Below, piece after piece: positions 29,564 through 38,181 of a DNA stretch of 52,935 nt; within the stretch, counting starts at the first letter, position 1; each line of letters begins with the position of its first letter. A program made the translations under genes and the position numbers. Location: assembly GCF_030063195.1 (NCBI RefSeq), contig NZ_JASISS010000023.1, positions 1 through 52,935 on the forward strand. Direction: 5' to 3'. The notes beneath the pieces were generated by a model that worked only from the letters and a program-made list of their open reading frames with translations, ran no database searches and was not told the origin of the DNA. The stretch comes from Cryobacterium sp. PH31-AA6 (lineage in GTDB: Bacteria; Actinomycetota; Actinomycetes; Actinomycetales; Microbacteriaceae).

Positions 29564-30457
29564 TCAGTACCAGCCGACGGACTGCGACTTGTCCCAGGCT
29601 GCGCACGGCGTGCCATAGCTGCCGGCGATGTAGCCGAGGCCCCAGGTGATCTGGGTGGCCGGGTTGGTCTGCCAGTCGGCGCCGGCCGAGGCCATCTTGA
29701 TTCCGGGCAGCGCCTGCGGGATGCCGGTGGCTCCGCTCGAGGCGTTGTAGGCGTTGACGTTCCAACCGGATTCCTTGTTCCAGAGGCTGACGAGGCAGCC
29801 GAACTGGTCATCGCCCCAGCCGTACTGGGACAGCATCAGGTCCCGGGCGATCGCCTGGGCGCCGCTGGGATCGGTCGGCGCGGACGGGCGTGATGAGGTG
29901 CTGGTCGACGCTACGGTGGCCTGGGCCTTGGCCGCTTCCGCGGCAGCGGCGGCCTCTGCGGCGGCCGCCTGCTCGGCGGCGACCCGGTCTACCTCTGCCG
30001 TTGAGGCCTGCACGACGGCGACCTGGGATCGCGTCTCGTCGACAAGGTCGAACACGCGGTCGGGGGCGAGGAGCGTGTAGTGGGTGAGCGAGGCGACCGA
30101 GACCGTCAGAGCCGAGGCATCCGACTTGCCCTCGGCGGCCGCGATGACGACGTTGGCACCGTCGAGGGTGCCCTTCGCGGCCTGGGCCGCCTGCGCCTTG
30201 GCGATGCCGGAATAGGCACCCAGCTGCTCGTGCTGGCGGCCGGTGCTGTCCGCGAGTGCGGCCGTGGCCTCGACGCGGTCGCTGGCCGCCGATGCGGACT
30301 GGACGACCAGCCCGGTTCCGATCGTCGCTCCGACGGCGACGATCGCACCGATCAGGAGGGCGCGACTGCGGCGAGGTCGACGCTTGCGCGGCCGGGTCGA
30401 ACCGGGGCCGGTGGTGTGGGTGGACGTGGGTGTATCAAGCGAGGAGGAAATAGGCAA
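29564..30457 (-). CDS. Secreted lytic transglycosylase-like protein (paralogue 3)
   Basis: A 297-aa exported protein built like paralogue 2: a very basic N-terminus (RPRKRRPRRSR), one hydrophobic helix, an Ala-rich coiled coil, and an SLT-like C-terminal domain with presumed catalytic E229 in NKESGW, GIPQALPGIKMASAG and the terminal GWY. No ATG or GTG suits the start. The TTG at 30457 is supported by alignment: it stands exactly where paralogue 2 has its ATG, 13 bases after the shared ACGATTCG block, and both proteins begin Met-Pro. AAAGGGA directly precedes the TTG, closer than usual. A TTG start and tight site may keep translation low. Confidence 0.85.
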   Translation of the reverse strand: MPISSSLDTPTSTHTTGPGSTRPRKRRPRRSRALLIGAIVAVGATIGTGLVVQSASAASDRVEATAALADSTGRQHEQLGAYSGIAKAQAAQAAKGTLDGANVVIAAAEGKSDASALTVSVASLTHYTLLAPDRVFDLVDETRSQVAVVQASTAEVDRVAAEQAAAAEAAAAAEAAKAQATVASTSTSSRPSAPTDPSGAQAIARDLMLSQYGWGDDQFGCLVSLWNKESGWNVNAYNASSGATGIPQALPGIKMASAGADWQTNPATQITWGLGYIAGSYGTPCAAWDKSQSVGWY

Positions 30458-30600
30458 TCCCTTTGCAACACGAATCGTCTGGGCACCGGCGCGTCATCAG
30501 GCGGGTGCAGAGCCGTTCTTGTTCGGCAGCCACGGGCGGGGTGCGCGCGGGCGAAGTTCCCAGTGTGCACCCCGCGTCTGGACAAAACCTCACTTTTTGC
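30458..30600 (-). promoter_or_regulatory. Conserved leader of transglycosylase 3
   Basis: Aligns with the leader at 28547-28673 with the same ordered blocks. On the minus strand GCGGGGTGC and GCACCCCGC can form a 9-bp stem within it, around the shared CTTCGCCCG block. The region holds no other gene. Confidence 0.6.
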
Positions 30601-30617
30601 TGGCAATGTCATGGCAA
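30601..30617 (-). promoter_or_regulatory. Perfect direct repeat TTGCCA-N5-TTGCCA upstream of transglycosylase 3
   Basis: TTGCCA occurs twice with a 5-base spacer (11-base period), followed by the conserved leader. The matching copy before paralogue 2 is TTGTCA-N5-TTGCCA. Confidence 0.55.
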
Positions 30618-30650
30618 CGCGCAGAGGCCCGGCCGGTGTTCCCGCCTCGA

Positions 30651-31598
30651 TCAGACCGCGGCGGCCGAACCCACGACCACGGAGCGACGGTCCAGGTGGA
30701 TGCCTGCGACCATGCATCGCACCGAGCCGCCCGCGAGTTCGATCGTCGGCACGGAGAGCGGCACAATCTCGCAACTGCGCTCGATGATCCGCCGCTGGGG
30801 TGCGGTCAGGCTCGCCAGGGCACGCTCGGAGAGCGCCAGGATCCGGCCGTTTTTTCCGTGCAATTCGATGGCGTTCCCGGCGAAGTCACGGATCTGCCCC
30901 TGGTCAAGGTCGATCACCTCTCGGTCCTGCGAGGAGAGCCGCTCGACGACCTGGCCACGCCGGGCGGACGACTGGATCAGCCCCAGCCCGACGAGGGCGA
31001 AATCGGTGGCGATGCACATCATCACATTGGTGTGGTAGATGGCGGTTCCGCCGTCGTCGACGGCGTCGAAGACCATCGGCTCGTAGCCGAAGTTGGTACA
31101 GAATCGCTCGAGTGCGATCGGGTCCGCGCGCCTGGACCGGGCGACGTAGGCGATGCGCGCCCCGTGGTCGAGCACCATCGCCCCGGTGCCCTCGAGGAAG
31201 ACGTCGTCGAGTTCGAGCCCCGAGTAGTCGACGACGTCCTGCACACGGTAGGTCTGCTTGAGCATCTCGACGATGTCTCCGCGGCGTTCCGTGCGACGGT
31301 TCGGTGTGTGCATGGGGTAAAGCCCCACGTGTCCCCCGGCGTGGGTGGAGATCCAGTTGTTGGGAAACACACTGTCGGGGCGGCCGGGGCCGTCGTCGTC
31401 GAAGAGGTGAACGGTGATCCCGTGCGCGTCCAGCGTCGCGGCGACCTCGGACACCTCGGCGTACGCGGCCGCGGCCAGCGCATCCGCATCGTCGCCGACC
31501 GCACGCGACTGGAACGCGTTGTCGAGTGCCGTCTCAGGGTTGGGCGTGAAGAACCGCGGCCTGATCAGGAGAGCGGCCGACGGCGCCTGAACCGACAC
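30651..31598 (-). CDS. ctlX: CtlX-type arginine deiminase-related hydrolase
   Basis: A 315-aa enzyme of the guanidino-group-modifying superfamily, CtlX branch. The N-terminal LLIRPRFFTPNPETALDNAF and DSVFPNNWISTH are typical, as is FLEGTGAMVLDH. The catalytic histidine is probably in IYHTNVMMC and the cysteine in GGSVRCMVAGIHL. The expected reaction is hydrolysis of arginine (to citrulline and ammonia) or a related substrate. The start is GTG 31598, 4 bases after the ocd stop, so the two genes are an operon. The frame is open to 31898 inside ocd. Confidence 0.82.
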   Translation of the reverse strand: MSVQAPSAALLIRPRFFTPNPETALDNAFQSRAVGDDADALAAAAYAEVSEVAATLDAHGITVHLFDDDGPGRPDSVFPNNWISTHAGGHVGLYPMHTPNRRTERRGDIVEMLKQTYRVQDVVDYSGLELDDVFLEGTGAMVLDHGARIAYVARSRRADPIALERFCTNFGYEPMVFDAVDDGGTAIYHTNVMMCIATDFALVGLGLIQSSARRGQVVERLSSQDREVIDLDQGQIRDFAGNAIELHGKNGRILALSERALASLTAPQRRIIERSCEIVPLSVPTIELAGGSVRCMVAGIHLDRRSVVVGSAAAV

Positions 31599-31602
31599 CT
31601 GG

Positions 31603-32634
31603 CTAGACGAGCGCGGGCGAGCCCGCGGTGACGAGGCCGAACAGGTCTTTGGGGTCGTCGGGATCGGCCACGAGGTCGATGTCGGTATAGAAGGAGGTGC
31701 GGTCGACGGCATCCTGCAGGAAGCGGAGGGCGGAGAAATCCTCGATCGCGAAACCGACCGAGTCGAAGATGGTGATCTGGCGCTCATCCTGACGTCCGAC
31801 GGCCTGGCCGGCGAGCACCTGCCAGATCTCCGTGACCGGGAAGTCGGGATCCATCTGCTGGATCTCGCCCTCGATCCGGGTCTGCGGCGTGAACTCAACG
31901 AAGACGTCGCCGCGAAGGAGGATGGCGGCGGCCAGTTCGGTCTTGCCGGGGCAGTCTCCGCCGATCGCGTTGATATGGACGCCGGGCTGGACCATCTCGT
32001 CGGTGAGTACGGTCGCGTTCGCCTTGTCGGCGGTGCAGGTGGTGATGATGTCGGCTCCGGCTACGGCATCAGCCGCGCTCGTCGCGACGACGATCTCGAA
32101 GCCGAGAGGCGCCAGGTTGCGCAGGAACTTGTCCATGGCCGCCGGGTCGGTGTCCCAGACCCGGAGCCGCTCGATCCCGAGCAGCCCGCGGAAGGCCAGG
32201 GCCTGGAACTCGGACTGAGTGCCGGTGCCGAGCATCGCCATGGTGTGTGAGGCGGGACGGGCCAGCGCCCTGGCGACCATGGCGCTGGTCGCGGCGGTGC
32301 GGAGCGCGGTGAGTACGGTCATTTCCGACCAAAAGGTGGGGTAGCCGCTCTGCACGTCGGCGAGAACGCCGAACGCGGTGACGGTCTGCAGGCCGCGGGA
32401 CGGGTTGGAGGGGTGGCCGTTGACGTACTTGAAGCCGTAGGTTTCACCGTCACTGGTGGGCATCAACTCGATCACGCCGAGCGGGGAGTGACTGGCCACC
32501 CGGGGCGCCTTGTCGAAGGAGGGCCAGCGCCGGAAGTCACGCTCGATGTACTCGACCATGTCGGTGAGGATGCGCTCGACCCCGGTTTCGGTGGCCCAGC
32601 GGTTGATGTTTCCCACGTCTACAAATCGCACCAT
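31603..32634 (-). CDS. ocd: Ornithine cyclodeaminase family protein
   Basis: A 343-aa mu-crystallin/OCD-fold enzyme, expected to convert ornithine to proline and ammonia with NAD. Visible marks: TYGFKYVNGHPSNPSRGLQT, the dinucleotide-binding region MLGTGTQSEFQALAF, TTCTADKANATVL, and GVHINAIGGDCPGKTEL with the catalytic aspartate. AGGGAG precedes ATG 32634; the frame opens at 32691. First gene of the ocd-ctlX operon and divergent from an Lrp-type regulator, which probably controls it. Confidence 0.9.
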   Translation of the reverse strand: MVRFVDVGNINRWATETGVERILTDMVEYIERDFRRWPSFDKAPRVASHSPLGVIELMPTSDGETYGFKYVNGHPSNPSRGLQTVTAFGVLADVQSGYPTFWSEMTVLTALRTAATSAMVARALARPASHTMAMLGTGTQSEFQALAFRGLLGIERLRVWDTDPAAMDKFLRNLAPLGFEIVVATSAADAVAGADIITTCTADKANATVLTDEMVQPGVHINAIGGDCPGKTELAAAILLRGDVFVEFTPQTRIEGEIQQMDPDFPVTEIWQVLAGQAVGRQDERQITIFDSVGFAIEDFSALRFLQDAVDRTSFYTDIDLVADPDDPKDLFGLVTAGSPALV

Positions 32635-32746
32635 GTGCGTCTCCCTTCGATCAGGATCCAACCGTACGAGGGATCGTTGTGAGCCCGCCATTCCCTATCC
32701 GCGTCATTCTGCCCAGACAATCCCACAATCTGCACAGTCCTGAGCT

Positions 32747-32758
32747 ACACTCTGTCTA
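32747..32758 (+). promoter_or_regulatory. Putative -10 element of the lrp-type gene (leaderless start)
   Basis: TACACT fits the actinobacterial TANNNT pattern and lies about 7 bases before ATG 32759, with no ribosome binding site between. This predicts a leaderless mRNA. No clear -35 is seen. TCTGCCCAGA about 40 bases upstream is a near-palindrome that might bind the regulator. Confidence 0.4.
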
Positions 32759-33229
32759 ATGGCTCTTCTTGACGACCTCGACCGACGCCTTCTCGCCGCG
32801 CTCCGCGTGAACGGGCGGGAACCCGTGGCCAGCCTGGCCAGAGAACTCGGGGTCACCCGATCCACGATCAACAGCCGACTCAATCGACTGACCAGCTCCG
32901 GCACGATCGTCGGCTTCGGCGTGCGGGTCCGCGAGGACCGGGACCCGAACGAGATCCGGGCGATCACATTGATCGAGGTGGAGGGCCGGGCGACCGATCG
33001 GGTAATCCACTCCCTCCGTGGTTTCCCCGAGGTGGAGGCCCTGCATTCCACGAACGGCGGCTGGGACCTGGTTGCCGAGCTCCGCACGGACAGCCTGGCC
33101 GACTTCGACCGATTGCTCGGGCAGGTGCGCTCGGTCGAGGGCGTGGTGAACAGCGAGACCAGCCTCCTGCTCAGCTCGGTCGCCCACGACGACCTCCCGA
33201 CGACTCCGCCGCGCCCACCGCGTCCCTGA
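32759..33229 (+). CDS. Lrp/AsnC family transcriptional regulator
   Basis: A 156-aa regulator. The N-terminal helix-turn-helix LAALRVNGREPVASLARELG VTRSTINSRL-type segment is followed by the RAM effector domain with WDLVAELRTDSLADFDRLL and IRAITLIEV. The C-terminus is Pro-rich. It is divergent from ocd-ctlX and likely responds to arginine, ornithine or proline. ATG 32759 has no ribosome binding site and is probably leaderless. Confidence 0.88.
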   Translation: MALLDDLDRRLLAALRVNGREPVASLARELGVTRSTINSRLNRLTSSGTIVGFGVRVREDRDPNEIRAITLIEVEGRATDRVIHSLRGFPEVEALHSTNGGWDLVAELRTDSLADFDRLLGQVRSVEGVVNSETSLLLSSVAHDDLPTTPPRPPRP

Positions 33230-33280
33230 CCCGGCACCCCCAGCCAACCCGAGGCCGGCCCGCCCTAAGCTGGAACGAAT

Positions 33281-33967
33281 ATGCGACTCTTCCTGATCCG
33301 CCACGGCCAGACTCCCGGCAACGTTCTCGGCCAGTTGGACACGGCCCACCCCGGGCCCGGCCTGACCGATCTCGGCAGCCGACAGGCCGCCGTGCTCCCG
33401 GACGCCCTCCGGCACGAACCGATAGACGCCATCTTCGCGTCGACCCTGGTACGCACCCAGCTCACCGCCCTGCCGCTGGCCGAGGACCGCGGACTCGAGG
33501 TCCAGGTCTCCGGCGGACTGCACGAAATTGAGGCCGGTTCCCTCGAGGGACGCAGCGACCGGGCATCCATTCACTCCTACCTCAGGACGGTCTTCGCCTG
33601 GGGTGCCGGCGACCTCGGCGCTGTCATGCCCGGGGCCTCGGACGGGCACGCCTTCTTCAGTCGTTTCGACGCCGACATCGAAGCGGCAACAGCGGGAACG
33701 GACGCGGTCGCCGTATTCAGCCACGGCGCGGCGATCCGGGTCTGGACCGCGGCCAGGGCCCAGAACGTGACTTCGGTCTTCGCCGGCACCACCGAACTCG
33801 CCAACACGGGCATGGTCGAGCTGACCGGTTCGGCAACGGACGGCTGGACGCTCGTTTCCTGGGCCGGGCTCCCGGCCGGCGGCTCCCCGCTGCTCGGCGT
33901 CTCGGCCGACGACCCGATGGGCGAGGCGCTTGGCCAGGTGCTGGGCGGAACCGGCGGCGCTTCCTAG
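33281..33967 (+). CDS. Histidine phosphatase family protein
   Basis: A 228-aa cytoplasmic phosphoglycerate-mutase-like phosphatase. The phosphohistidine motif LIRHGQTPGN is at residues 5-14, the proton-donor region is HEIEAGSLEGR, and the second histidine is in VFSHGAAIR. The substrate is unknown; roles range from broad phosphatase to mutase-like. It follows lrp by about 50 bases on the same strand but may have its own promoter. Confidence 0.85.
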   Translation: MRLFLIRHGQTPGNVLGQLDTAHPGPGLTDLGSRQAAVLPDALRHEPIDAIFASTLVRTQLTALPLAEDRGLEVQVSGGLHEIEAGSLEGRSDRASIHSYLRTVFAWGAGDLGAVMPGASDGHAFFSRFDADIEAATAGTDAVAVFSHGAAIRVWTAARAQNVTSVFAGTTELANTGMVELTGSATDGWTLVSWAGLPAGGSPLLGVSADDPMGEALGQVLGGTGGAS

Positions 33968-34051
33968 CCGGCCTGGGCCGTCGCGGCGGCGCGGCCGATG
34001 GGGCTCCGGGTGCATCCCCGTGTTATGTTCAGCCTCTACTAAAGGAGTGCT

Positions 34052-34999
34052 GTGTTCACAGCTTCGTCTTCCCCTGTTGCAGCAGGCACCCCGCGTTACC
34101 CGGCCTCGATCGTACGGACCCTGGCCCTGACGGCGTCGCTGGCCATCGCGGTTCTCGCCCTCACCTTCGGTCCGGCCGGTGCCAACGCGTTCGCGGCGAC
34201 GCAGGACCTGACCCAGTGCAACGGCCTCCTGGGCGGCGGCGGCCAGGAACTCGACTGCACCATCGATGTCGTCAACAACCTGGACCTCGCGACCGGCACG
34301 GAAAGCTCGACGGTGACGACCACGGTCTGCCAGGGGCCGAACAGCGCCCCCATCTGCGGCCAGCCGGTGACCACGTCGTACAACCTGCTCACCAAGTCGG
34401 TCGACCAGTGCAACGGCTCCGTGAACGGCGGCGGTTCCACCCTGACCTGCCGCGTGACTGTGGTCAACAACATCACGGGCGCCCCCGAAAACTCGGGCAC
34501 GACCGGCGCAACGGTGAACCAGTGCAACTACGCCGGCACCGGCGGCGGCACCGCCCCGACCCTGAACTGCGATCCCTTCCCCGCCTCCGTGTCCGGCGCG
34601 ACGATCACGCAGTGCAACTACTCCGTCAACGGCGGCGGAGCCCCCGACCGAGTCACCTGCACCGTGGTCGACCCGTCCACGGTGAGCGCGCTGCTGCCCG
34701 TGACGGTCAACCAGTGCAACGACTCCGCCAACGGCGGCGGGTCCCTCGTGACCTGCAGTGTGAAGCTGACCAACACCATCACCACCGTCGCCGCGAGCAC
34801 GACGCCGACCCCGGTGGCGACCACCCCCGCGAAGAACGTGCTGCACGACTCCAAGACCGATGGGTTCGACCTGGTTGCCGCGCACGACGCAGGCACCTTC
34901 GGCGGAACGGCATTCCTCGGCGCCGGTATCCTCGTTCTGCTGGCCTCCGGCCTGCTGACCCTGGGCATCGCAACCCGCAAGGCAGACGCCCGTCGCTAG
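34052..34999 (+). CDS. Secreted/cell-surface Cys-repeat protein (QCN-NGGG repeats)
   Basis: A 315-aa exported protein. It has an N-terminal signal (helix about residues 22-46) and at least five repeats of the form QCN-x(2,4)-GGG-x-C (QCNGLLGGGG, QCNGSVNGGG, QCNYAGTGGG, QCNYSVNGGG, QCNDSANGGG), each followed by a Val/Asn-rich strand. Each repeat has two cysteines that could pair. The C-terminus has a Thr/Pro stretch, a hydrophobic helix and a basic tail (RKADARR), like a sortase-type sorting signal, but no LPxTG; HDAGT precedes the helix. GTG 34052 follows AAAGGAG. The adjacent sortase suggests anchoring. I know no function for these repeats. Confidence 0.75.
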   Translation: MFTASSSPVAAGTPRYPASIVRTLALTASLAIAVLALTFGPAGANAFAATQDLTQCNGLLGGGGQELDCTIDVVNNLDLATGTESSTVTTTVCQGPNSAPICGQPVTTSYNLLTKSVDQCNGSVNGGGSTLTCRVTVVNNITGAPENSGTTGATVNQCNYAGTGGGTAPTLNCDPFPASVSGATITQCNYSVNGGGAPDRVTCTVVDPSTVSALLPVTVNQCNDSANGGGSLVTCSVKLTNTITTVAASTTPTPVATTPAKNVLHDSKTDGFDLVAAHDAGTFGGTAFLGAGILVLLASGLLTLGIATRKADARR

Positions 35000-35129
35000 G
35001 ATAAAGCTGCTCATCGGGGCCGCCGTTCTGCTCAGTCTGAGCGCCGGCGGCCTCATTGCAGTCGCTGTAGCCGGCTCGGATTCCGGTCCCCCGGCTACCC
35101 TCCAGCGCACCCCGGATGCGGCTGCCTCG

Positions 35130-35660
35130 GTGCCGTCCCCGATCGCGCCGTCGCCGGAGCCGCTCGCCCACGTCGTCGTCGCGGCCTCGGCACCGCTCCG
35201 CCTCCGGATCCCGGCGATCTCCCTCGACGGCGCGGTGTCCGAGTACGACCAGCAGATGATCGACGATCGAGGCGGATTCGATCCGCCCGCCCTGACGACC
35301 ATTGCCTGGGACACCACCATCCTGGGCGGGCTGGCCGGCACCGACTCGACCAACACGGTCTACCTGTACGGTCATTCCTGGGTCGACGACGCGGTCTTCA
35401 ACGGCCTCAAGGAAATGCGATCCGGCGACCTGGCGGCCGTCGACACCGCAAACGGCACTCTCTGCTACACGGCCCAGAAGACACTCAAGCTCGACAAGGC
35501 GGAGTACAAGACCAACGACGAGCTGACGAACGCGATCCCCAACCGTCTGGTCCTGGTCAGCTGCTATCGACCGGTCGGCTACGATCCGGACTCGGCCACG
35601 GTCAAGAACATCGTCGTGGTGCTGCAACTCGACCAGGGAGCCACCGACTCCGGCTGTTGA
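35130..35660 (+). CDS. Class F-like sortase
   Basis: A cysteine transpeptidase that links surface proteins to the cell envelope. The catalytic histidine is in YLYGHSW, and the cysteine and arginine in LVSCYRPVG. The first normal start in frame is GTG 35130, giving 176 aa without a membrane anchor. However, the frame continues upstream to 34959 and encodes a typical basic-plus-hydrophobic signal anchor (ARIKLLIGAAVLLSLSAGG) with no ATG, GTG or TTG; ATA 35001 stands where ATG would be expected, just after the stop of the Cys-repeat gene. So the real gene is probably 35001-35660 (219 aa), with an unusual or mutated start. Its likely client is the preceding gene. Confidence 0.8.
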   Translation: MPSPIAPSPEPLAHVVVAASAPLRLRIPAISLDGAVSEYDQQMIDDRGGFDPPALTTIAWDTTILGGLAGTDSTNTVYLYGHSWVDDAVFNGLKEMRSGDLAAVDTANGTLCYTAQKTLKLDKAEYKTNDELTNAIPNRLVLVSCYRPVGYDPDSATVKNIVVVLQLDQGATDSGC

Positions 35661-35670
35661 CCGAGCGCGG

Positions 35671-36021
35671 TCACTGGGCTCCGGCCCGCGGCACCCTCGG
35701 CCGGACGAGCGCGTGGCTGTCCCTGAGCAATTGCTCGACCAGCGCGTCCTCGACCTGCCCGTCCAGAACGACCGTGATCCAGTGTTTCTTGTTCAGGTGG
35801 TAGCCCGGCGTGATCCGGTCAGGGAACTCCTCGCGGAGCGCACGGCTCTCCTCGGGGTCGCATTTCAGCGACACGGTCAGCGGGTCGCCGGCCAGGGCGC
35901 TGAGCGCGAAGATCTTCCCGTTGCCCTGGGTCTTGAACACGCTCGTCTCTGCACCGAACGGGAACGTCTCCACCGCCTGGGGCAGGCTGAGGCAGAACTC
36001 AACGAGGGCATCCGGGGTCAT
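35671..36021 (-). CDS. MmcQ/YjbR family protein
   Basis: A 116-aa single-domain protein of the MmcQ/YjbR (double-wing-fold) family. Typical features are the N-terminus ALVEFCLSLPQAVETFPFG, the middle KIFALSAL and SLKCDPEES, and HLNKKHWITVVLDG. Some members are thought to bind DNA; the role is unknown. It converges on the sortase gene with a 10-base gap and lies just downstream of the luciferase-like gene on the same strand. Confidence 0.85.
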   Translation of the reverse strand: MTPDALVEFCLSLPQAVETFPFGAETSVFKTQGNGKIFALSALAGDPLTVSLKCDPEESRALREEFPDRITPGYHLNKKHWITVVLDGQVEDALVEQLLRDSHALVRPRVPRAGAQ

Positions 36022-36030
36022 GGGTTGAGA

Positions 36031-37029
36031 CTAGACCGTCACCGCGTTCATCGCTCCGGCCGTCAGGGCGACCGAGCGCAGCCGGTCGGTGATGTCGCGC
36101 GACGCGTGCGCGATGATGAGCTCGTCGGCCTGGGTGGCCGCGGCGAAGTCCTCAAGGAACTCACGCACGACGTCGGGCGTACCGACGGCGGAGTACCGCA
36201 TCATGTTGGCGATCTGGCGACCCTCGTTCGTCGTGAGGAAGGCGTCGATCTGCGCGTCGGAGTAGTCGGGTGCGGCCGGGCCACGGGCGATCATGCCGCG
36301 CACCCTGGCGCGGCGGGTCGTCTCGAACTGGAGCGTCGCATCCGCCTGGTCGTCGGCTGCGATCACGTTGACCCCGACGATCACGTGCGGAGCGGCGAGC
36401 TGGCGTGAGGGGACGAAGTCACGCCGGTAGCTGGCGACGGCGTCGAAGAGGGAGTCCGGCGCGAAGTGCGAAGCGAACGCATACGGCAGACCGAGCCTGG
36501 CCGCCAGTTGGGCTCCGAAGAGCGACGAACCGAGGATGTAGAGGGGCACGTCGGTGCCGGCGCCGGGCACGGCCTGCACGCCGGGGATGACGGACTCGCC
36601 GCGCAGGTAGGCCTGCAGCTCCACCACGTCCTGCGGGAACTGGTCGGAGGCCCTCGGGTCCCGGCGCATCGCCCGCGCGGTGGTCTGATCACTGCCGGGC
36701 GCGCGGCCGAGGCCCAGGTCGATCCGGCCGGGGTAGAGCTCCGCGAGGGTGCCGTACTGTTCCGCGATCGTGAGCGGTGAATGATTGGGCAACATGACCC
36801 CACCGGCGCCCAGCCGGATCGCCCGGGTGTGTTCCGCGACGTGACCGATCAGAATGCCCGTCGCCGACGACGCGATCGTCGGCATGTTGTGGTGCTCGGC
36901 ATACCAGACCCTCGTGTAGCCGTGCTCTTCGGCGGTCTGGGCGAGCGCGACGCTGCCCGCGAAGCTCTCCCTCGCGGTCTGTCCGGGTGCGATGGGGGCG
37001 AGGTCGAGAATGGAGAGCGGAATCGTCAT
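36031..37029 (-). CDS. LLM-class flavin-dependent oxidoreductase (luciferase-like)
   Basis: A 332-aa flavin monooxygenase of the bacterial luciferase-like superfamily, close to the MsnO8 group. Marks are [60 protein letters not shown] and [26 protein letters not shown]. It uses reduced FMN or F420 with an unknown substrate. I chose ATG 37029; GTG 37035 and a further GTG downstream of GGAGG are alternatives, and the frame is open without meaning to 37755. The next gene on this strand, YjbR, starts 9 bases after the stop. Confidence 0.85.
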   Translation of the reverse strand: MTIPLSILDLAPIAPGQTARESFAGSVALAQTAEEHGYTRVWYAEHHNMPTIASSATGILIGHVAEHTRAIRLGAGGVMLPNHSPLTIAEQYGTLAELYPGRIDLGLGRAPGSDQTTARAMRRDPRASDQFPQDVVELQAYLRGESVIPGVQAVPGAGTDVPLYILGSSLFGAQLAARLGLPYAFASHFAPDSLFDAVASYRRDFVPSRQLAAPHVIVGVNVIAADDQADATLQFETTRRARVRGMIARGPAAPDYSDAQIDAFLTTNEGRQIANMMRYSAVGTPDVVREFLEDFAAATQADELIIAHASRDITDRLRSVALTAGAMNAVTV

Positions 37030-37094
37030 ACTCACGGCAACGGGATTCACCTCCGATTCGTTACCGGGTTCCCGGAAATCAGATCGGCGCGGGT

Positions 37095-37565
37095 TCAGGC
37101 GGGCGGACGCAACCTGCCGATCCCCGGCAGGAAGCGACCCACCCGGGCGCCGTAGCCGGCGTAGTCCGGATGCTCGGCCAGCAGCATCCGTTCCTCCCAG
37201 CGAGCCTTCCCGGCCAGCAGCAACACCAGGGCCAGCCAGACGACGCCGTGCCAGAGGGATCCGCCGAACAACGCGAGCCCCAACCCGCCGGTCATCAGGC
37301 CGGTGTAGATCGGGCTGCGCACGAGTCCGAACACTCCGGTGGTGACCAGGGGCGCGTGCTCCCGCGGGATCGGGCTCGCCGTCAGCGCCGGCCCCAGGCC
37401 CGCAACGCCGAGCACCGCGAGGAGCGCCCCGCCGACGCCGAGAACGATCGCGGCGGCCAGCACGGCCGCGTTGACGGTCCACAGTGCCCCGTGGGGAAGC
37501 ACCGCCAGCGCTGCGAGCAGCACGAATTGCGCGGAGACCAGGCCGAACGCGAGCGCACGTTTCAT
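37095..37565 (-). CDS. Isoprenylcysteine carboxyl methyltransferase-like membrane protein
   Basis: A 156-aa integral membrane protein with four hydrophobic helices. The C-terminal signature [19 protein letters not shown] followed by [29 protein letters not shown] is that of the ICMT/phospholipid methyltransferase family. Probably SAM-dependent; substrate unknown. It lies upstream of the luciferase-like gene on the same strand and is divergent from the universal stress gene. Confidence 0.82.
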   Translation of the reverse strand: MKRALAFGLVSAQFVLLAALAVLPHGALWTVNAAVLAAAIVLGVGGALLAVLGVAGLGPALTASPIPREHAPLVTTGVFGLVRSPIYTGLMTGGLGLALFGGSLWHGVVWLALVLLLAGKARWEERMLLAEHPDYAGYGARVGRFLPGIGRLRPPA

Positions 37566-37688
37566 GACTCGAGGCTACGCCCGCGTCGGCAGTGCAGACG
37601 AGCACCCCGCGCCGCAGACCTTGACCGCAGGGTCCGACTGTCACACACTGAGACCTCCGGCACCGGCTGGACGAGAAAGGACAGACCG

Positions 37689-38114
37689 ATGGAAAACGAC
37701 GGCTCATTCCTGGTCGTGGTCGGCGTCGATGGCTCCCCCGAGTCCATCTCGGCACTTCGCTGGGCCATCGAGGAGGCGCGGCTCCGTCACGGCCGGGTGC
37801 GCCTGATCACATCCTGGTCGTATCCGCCGCGCACGACCCAGCTGGACGGTGAGTTCATCGACGAACGGTCGGAGCGGGGCGCGGAGCGGATCCAGGCCAT
37901 CGCATTGGACGCCGTTCCCTCGGAGGGGGTTGAGGTATCCGGCCGTCTGGTCCAGGGACCGCCGGCGTCCGTTCTGCTCGACGCCGCCACCGGTGCGGAC
38001 CTGCTCGTCGTCGGATCCCGCGGGCTCGGCGGTTTCAGCGGCCTGCTCCTCGGCTCGGTTTCCAGCCAGCTCGTGCACCACGCTGCGTGCCCGGTGTTGA
38101 TCATTCGGGCGTAG
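37689..38114 (+). CDS. Universal stress protein (UspA family)
   Basis: A 141-aa single-domain Usp. It begins [18 protein letters not shown] and ends with the ATP-binding motif [20 protein letters not shown] and CPVLIIRA, so it belongs to the nucleotide-binding subclass. AGAAAGGA precedes ATG 37689. Such proteins in actinobacteria are often induced by hypoxia or stationary phase; nothing in the upstream sequence shows the regulator. Confidence 0.9.
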   Translation: MENDGSFLVVVGVDGSPESISALRWAIEEARLRHGRVRLITSWSYPPRTTQLDGEFIDERSERGAERIQAIALDAVPSEGVEVSGRLVQGPPASVLLDAATGADLLVVGSRGLGGFSGLLLGSVSSQLVHHAACPVLIIRA

Positions 38115-38181
38115 CTCGAACCGGTCGCGTCCTCGAGCGCGCGGGCGTGATCGACAAGCACCGGGCGACCTGCCCGATCGG

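Noticed and set aside
37030..37755. Extension of the luciferase-like gene to 37755
   Set aside because: The extra frame lies across the ICMT-like gene and has arginine-rich shadow composition; family similarity starts at 37029.
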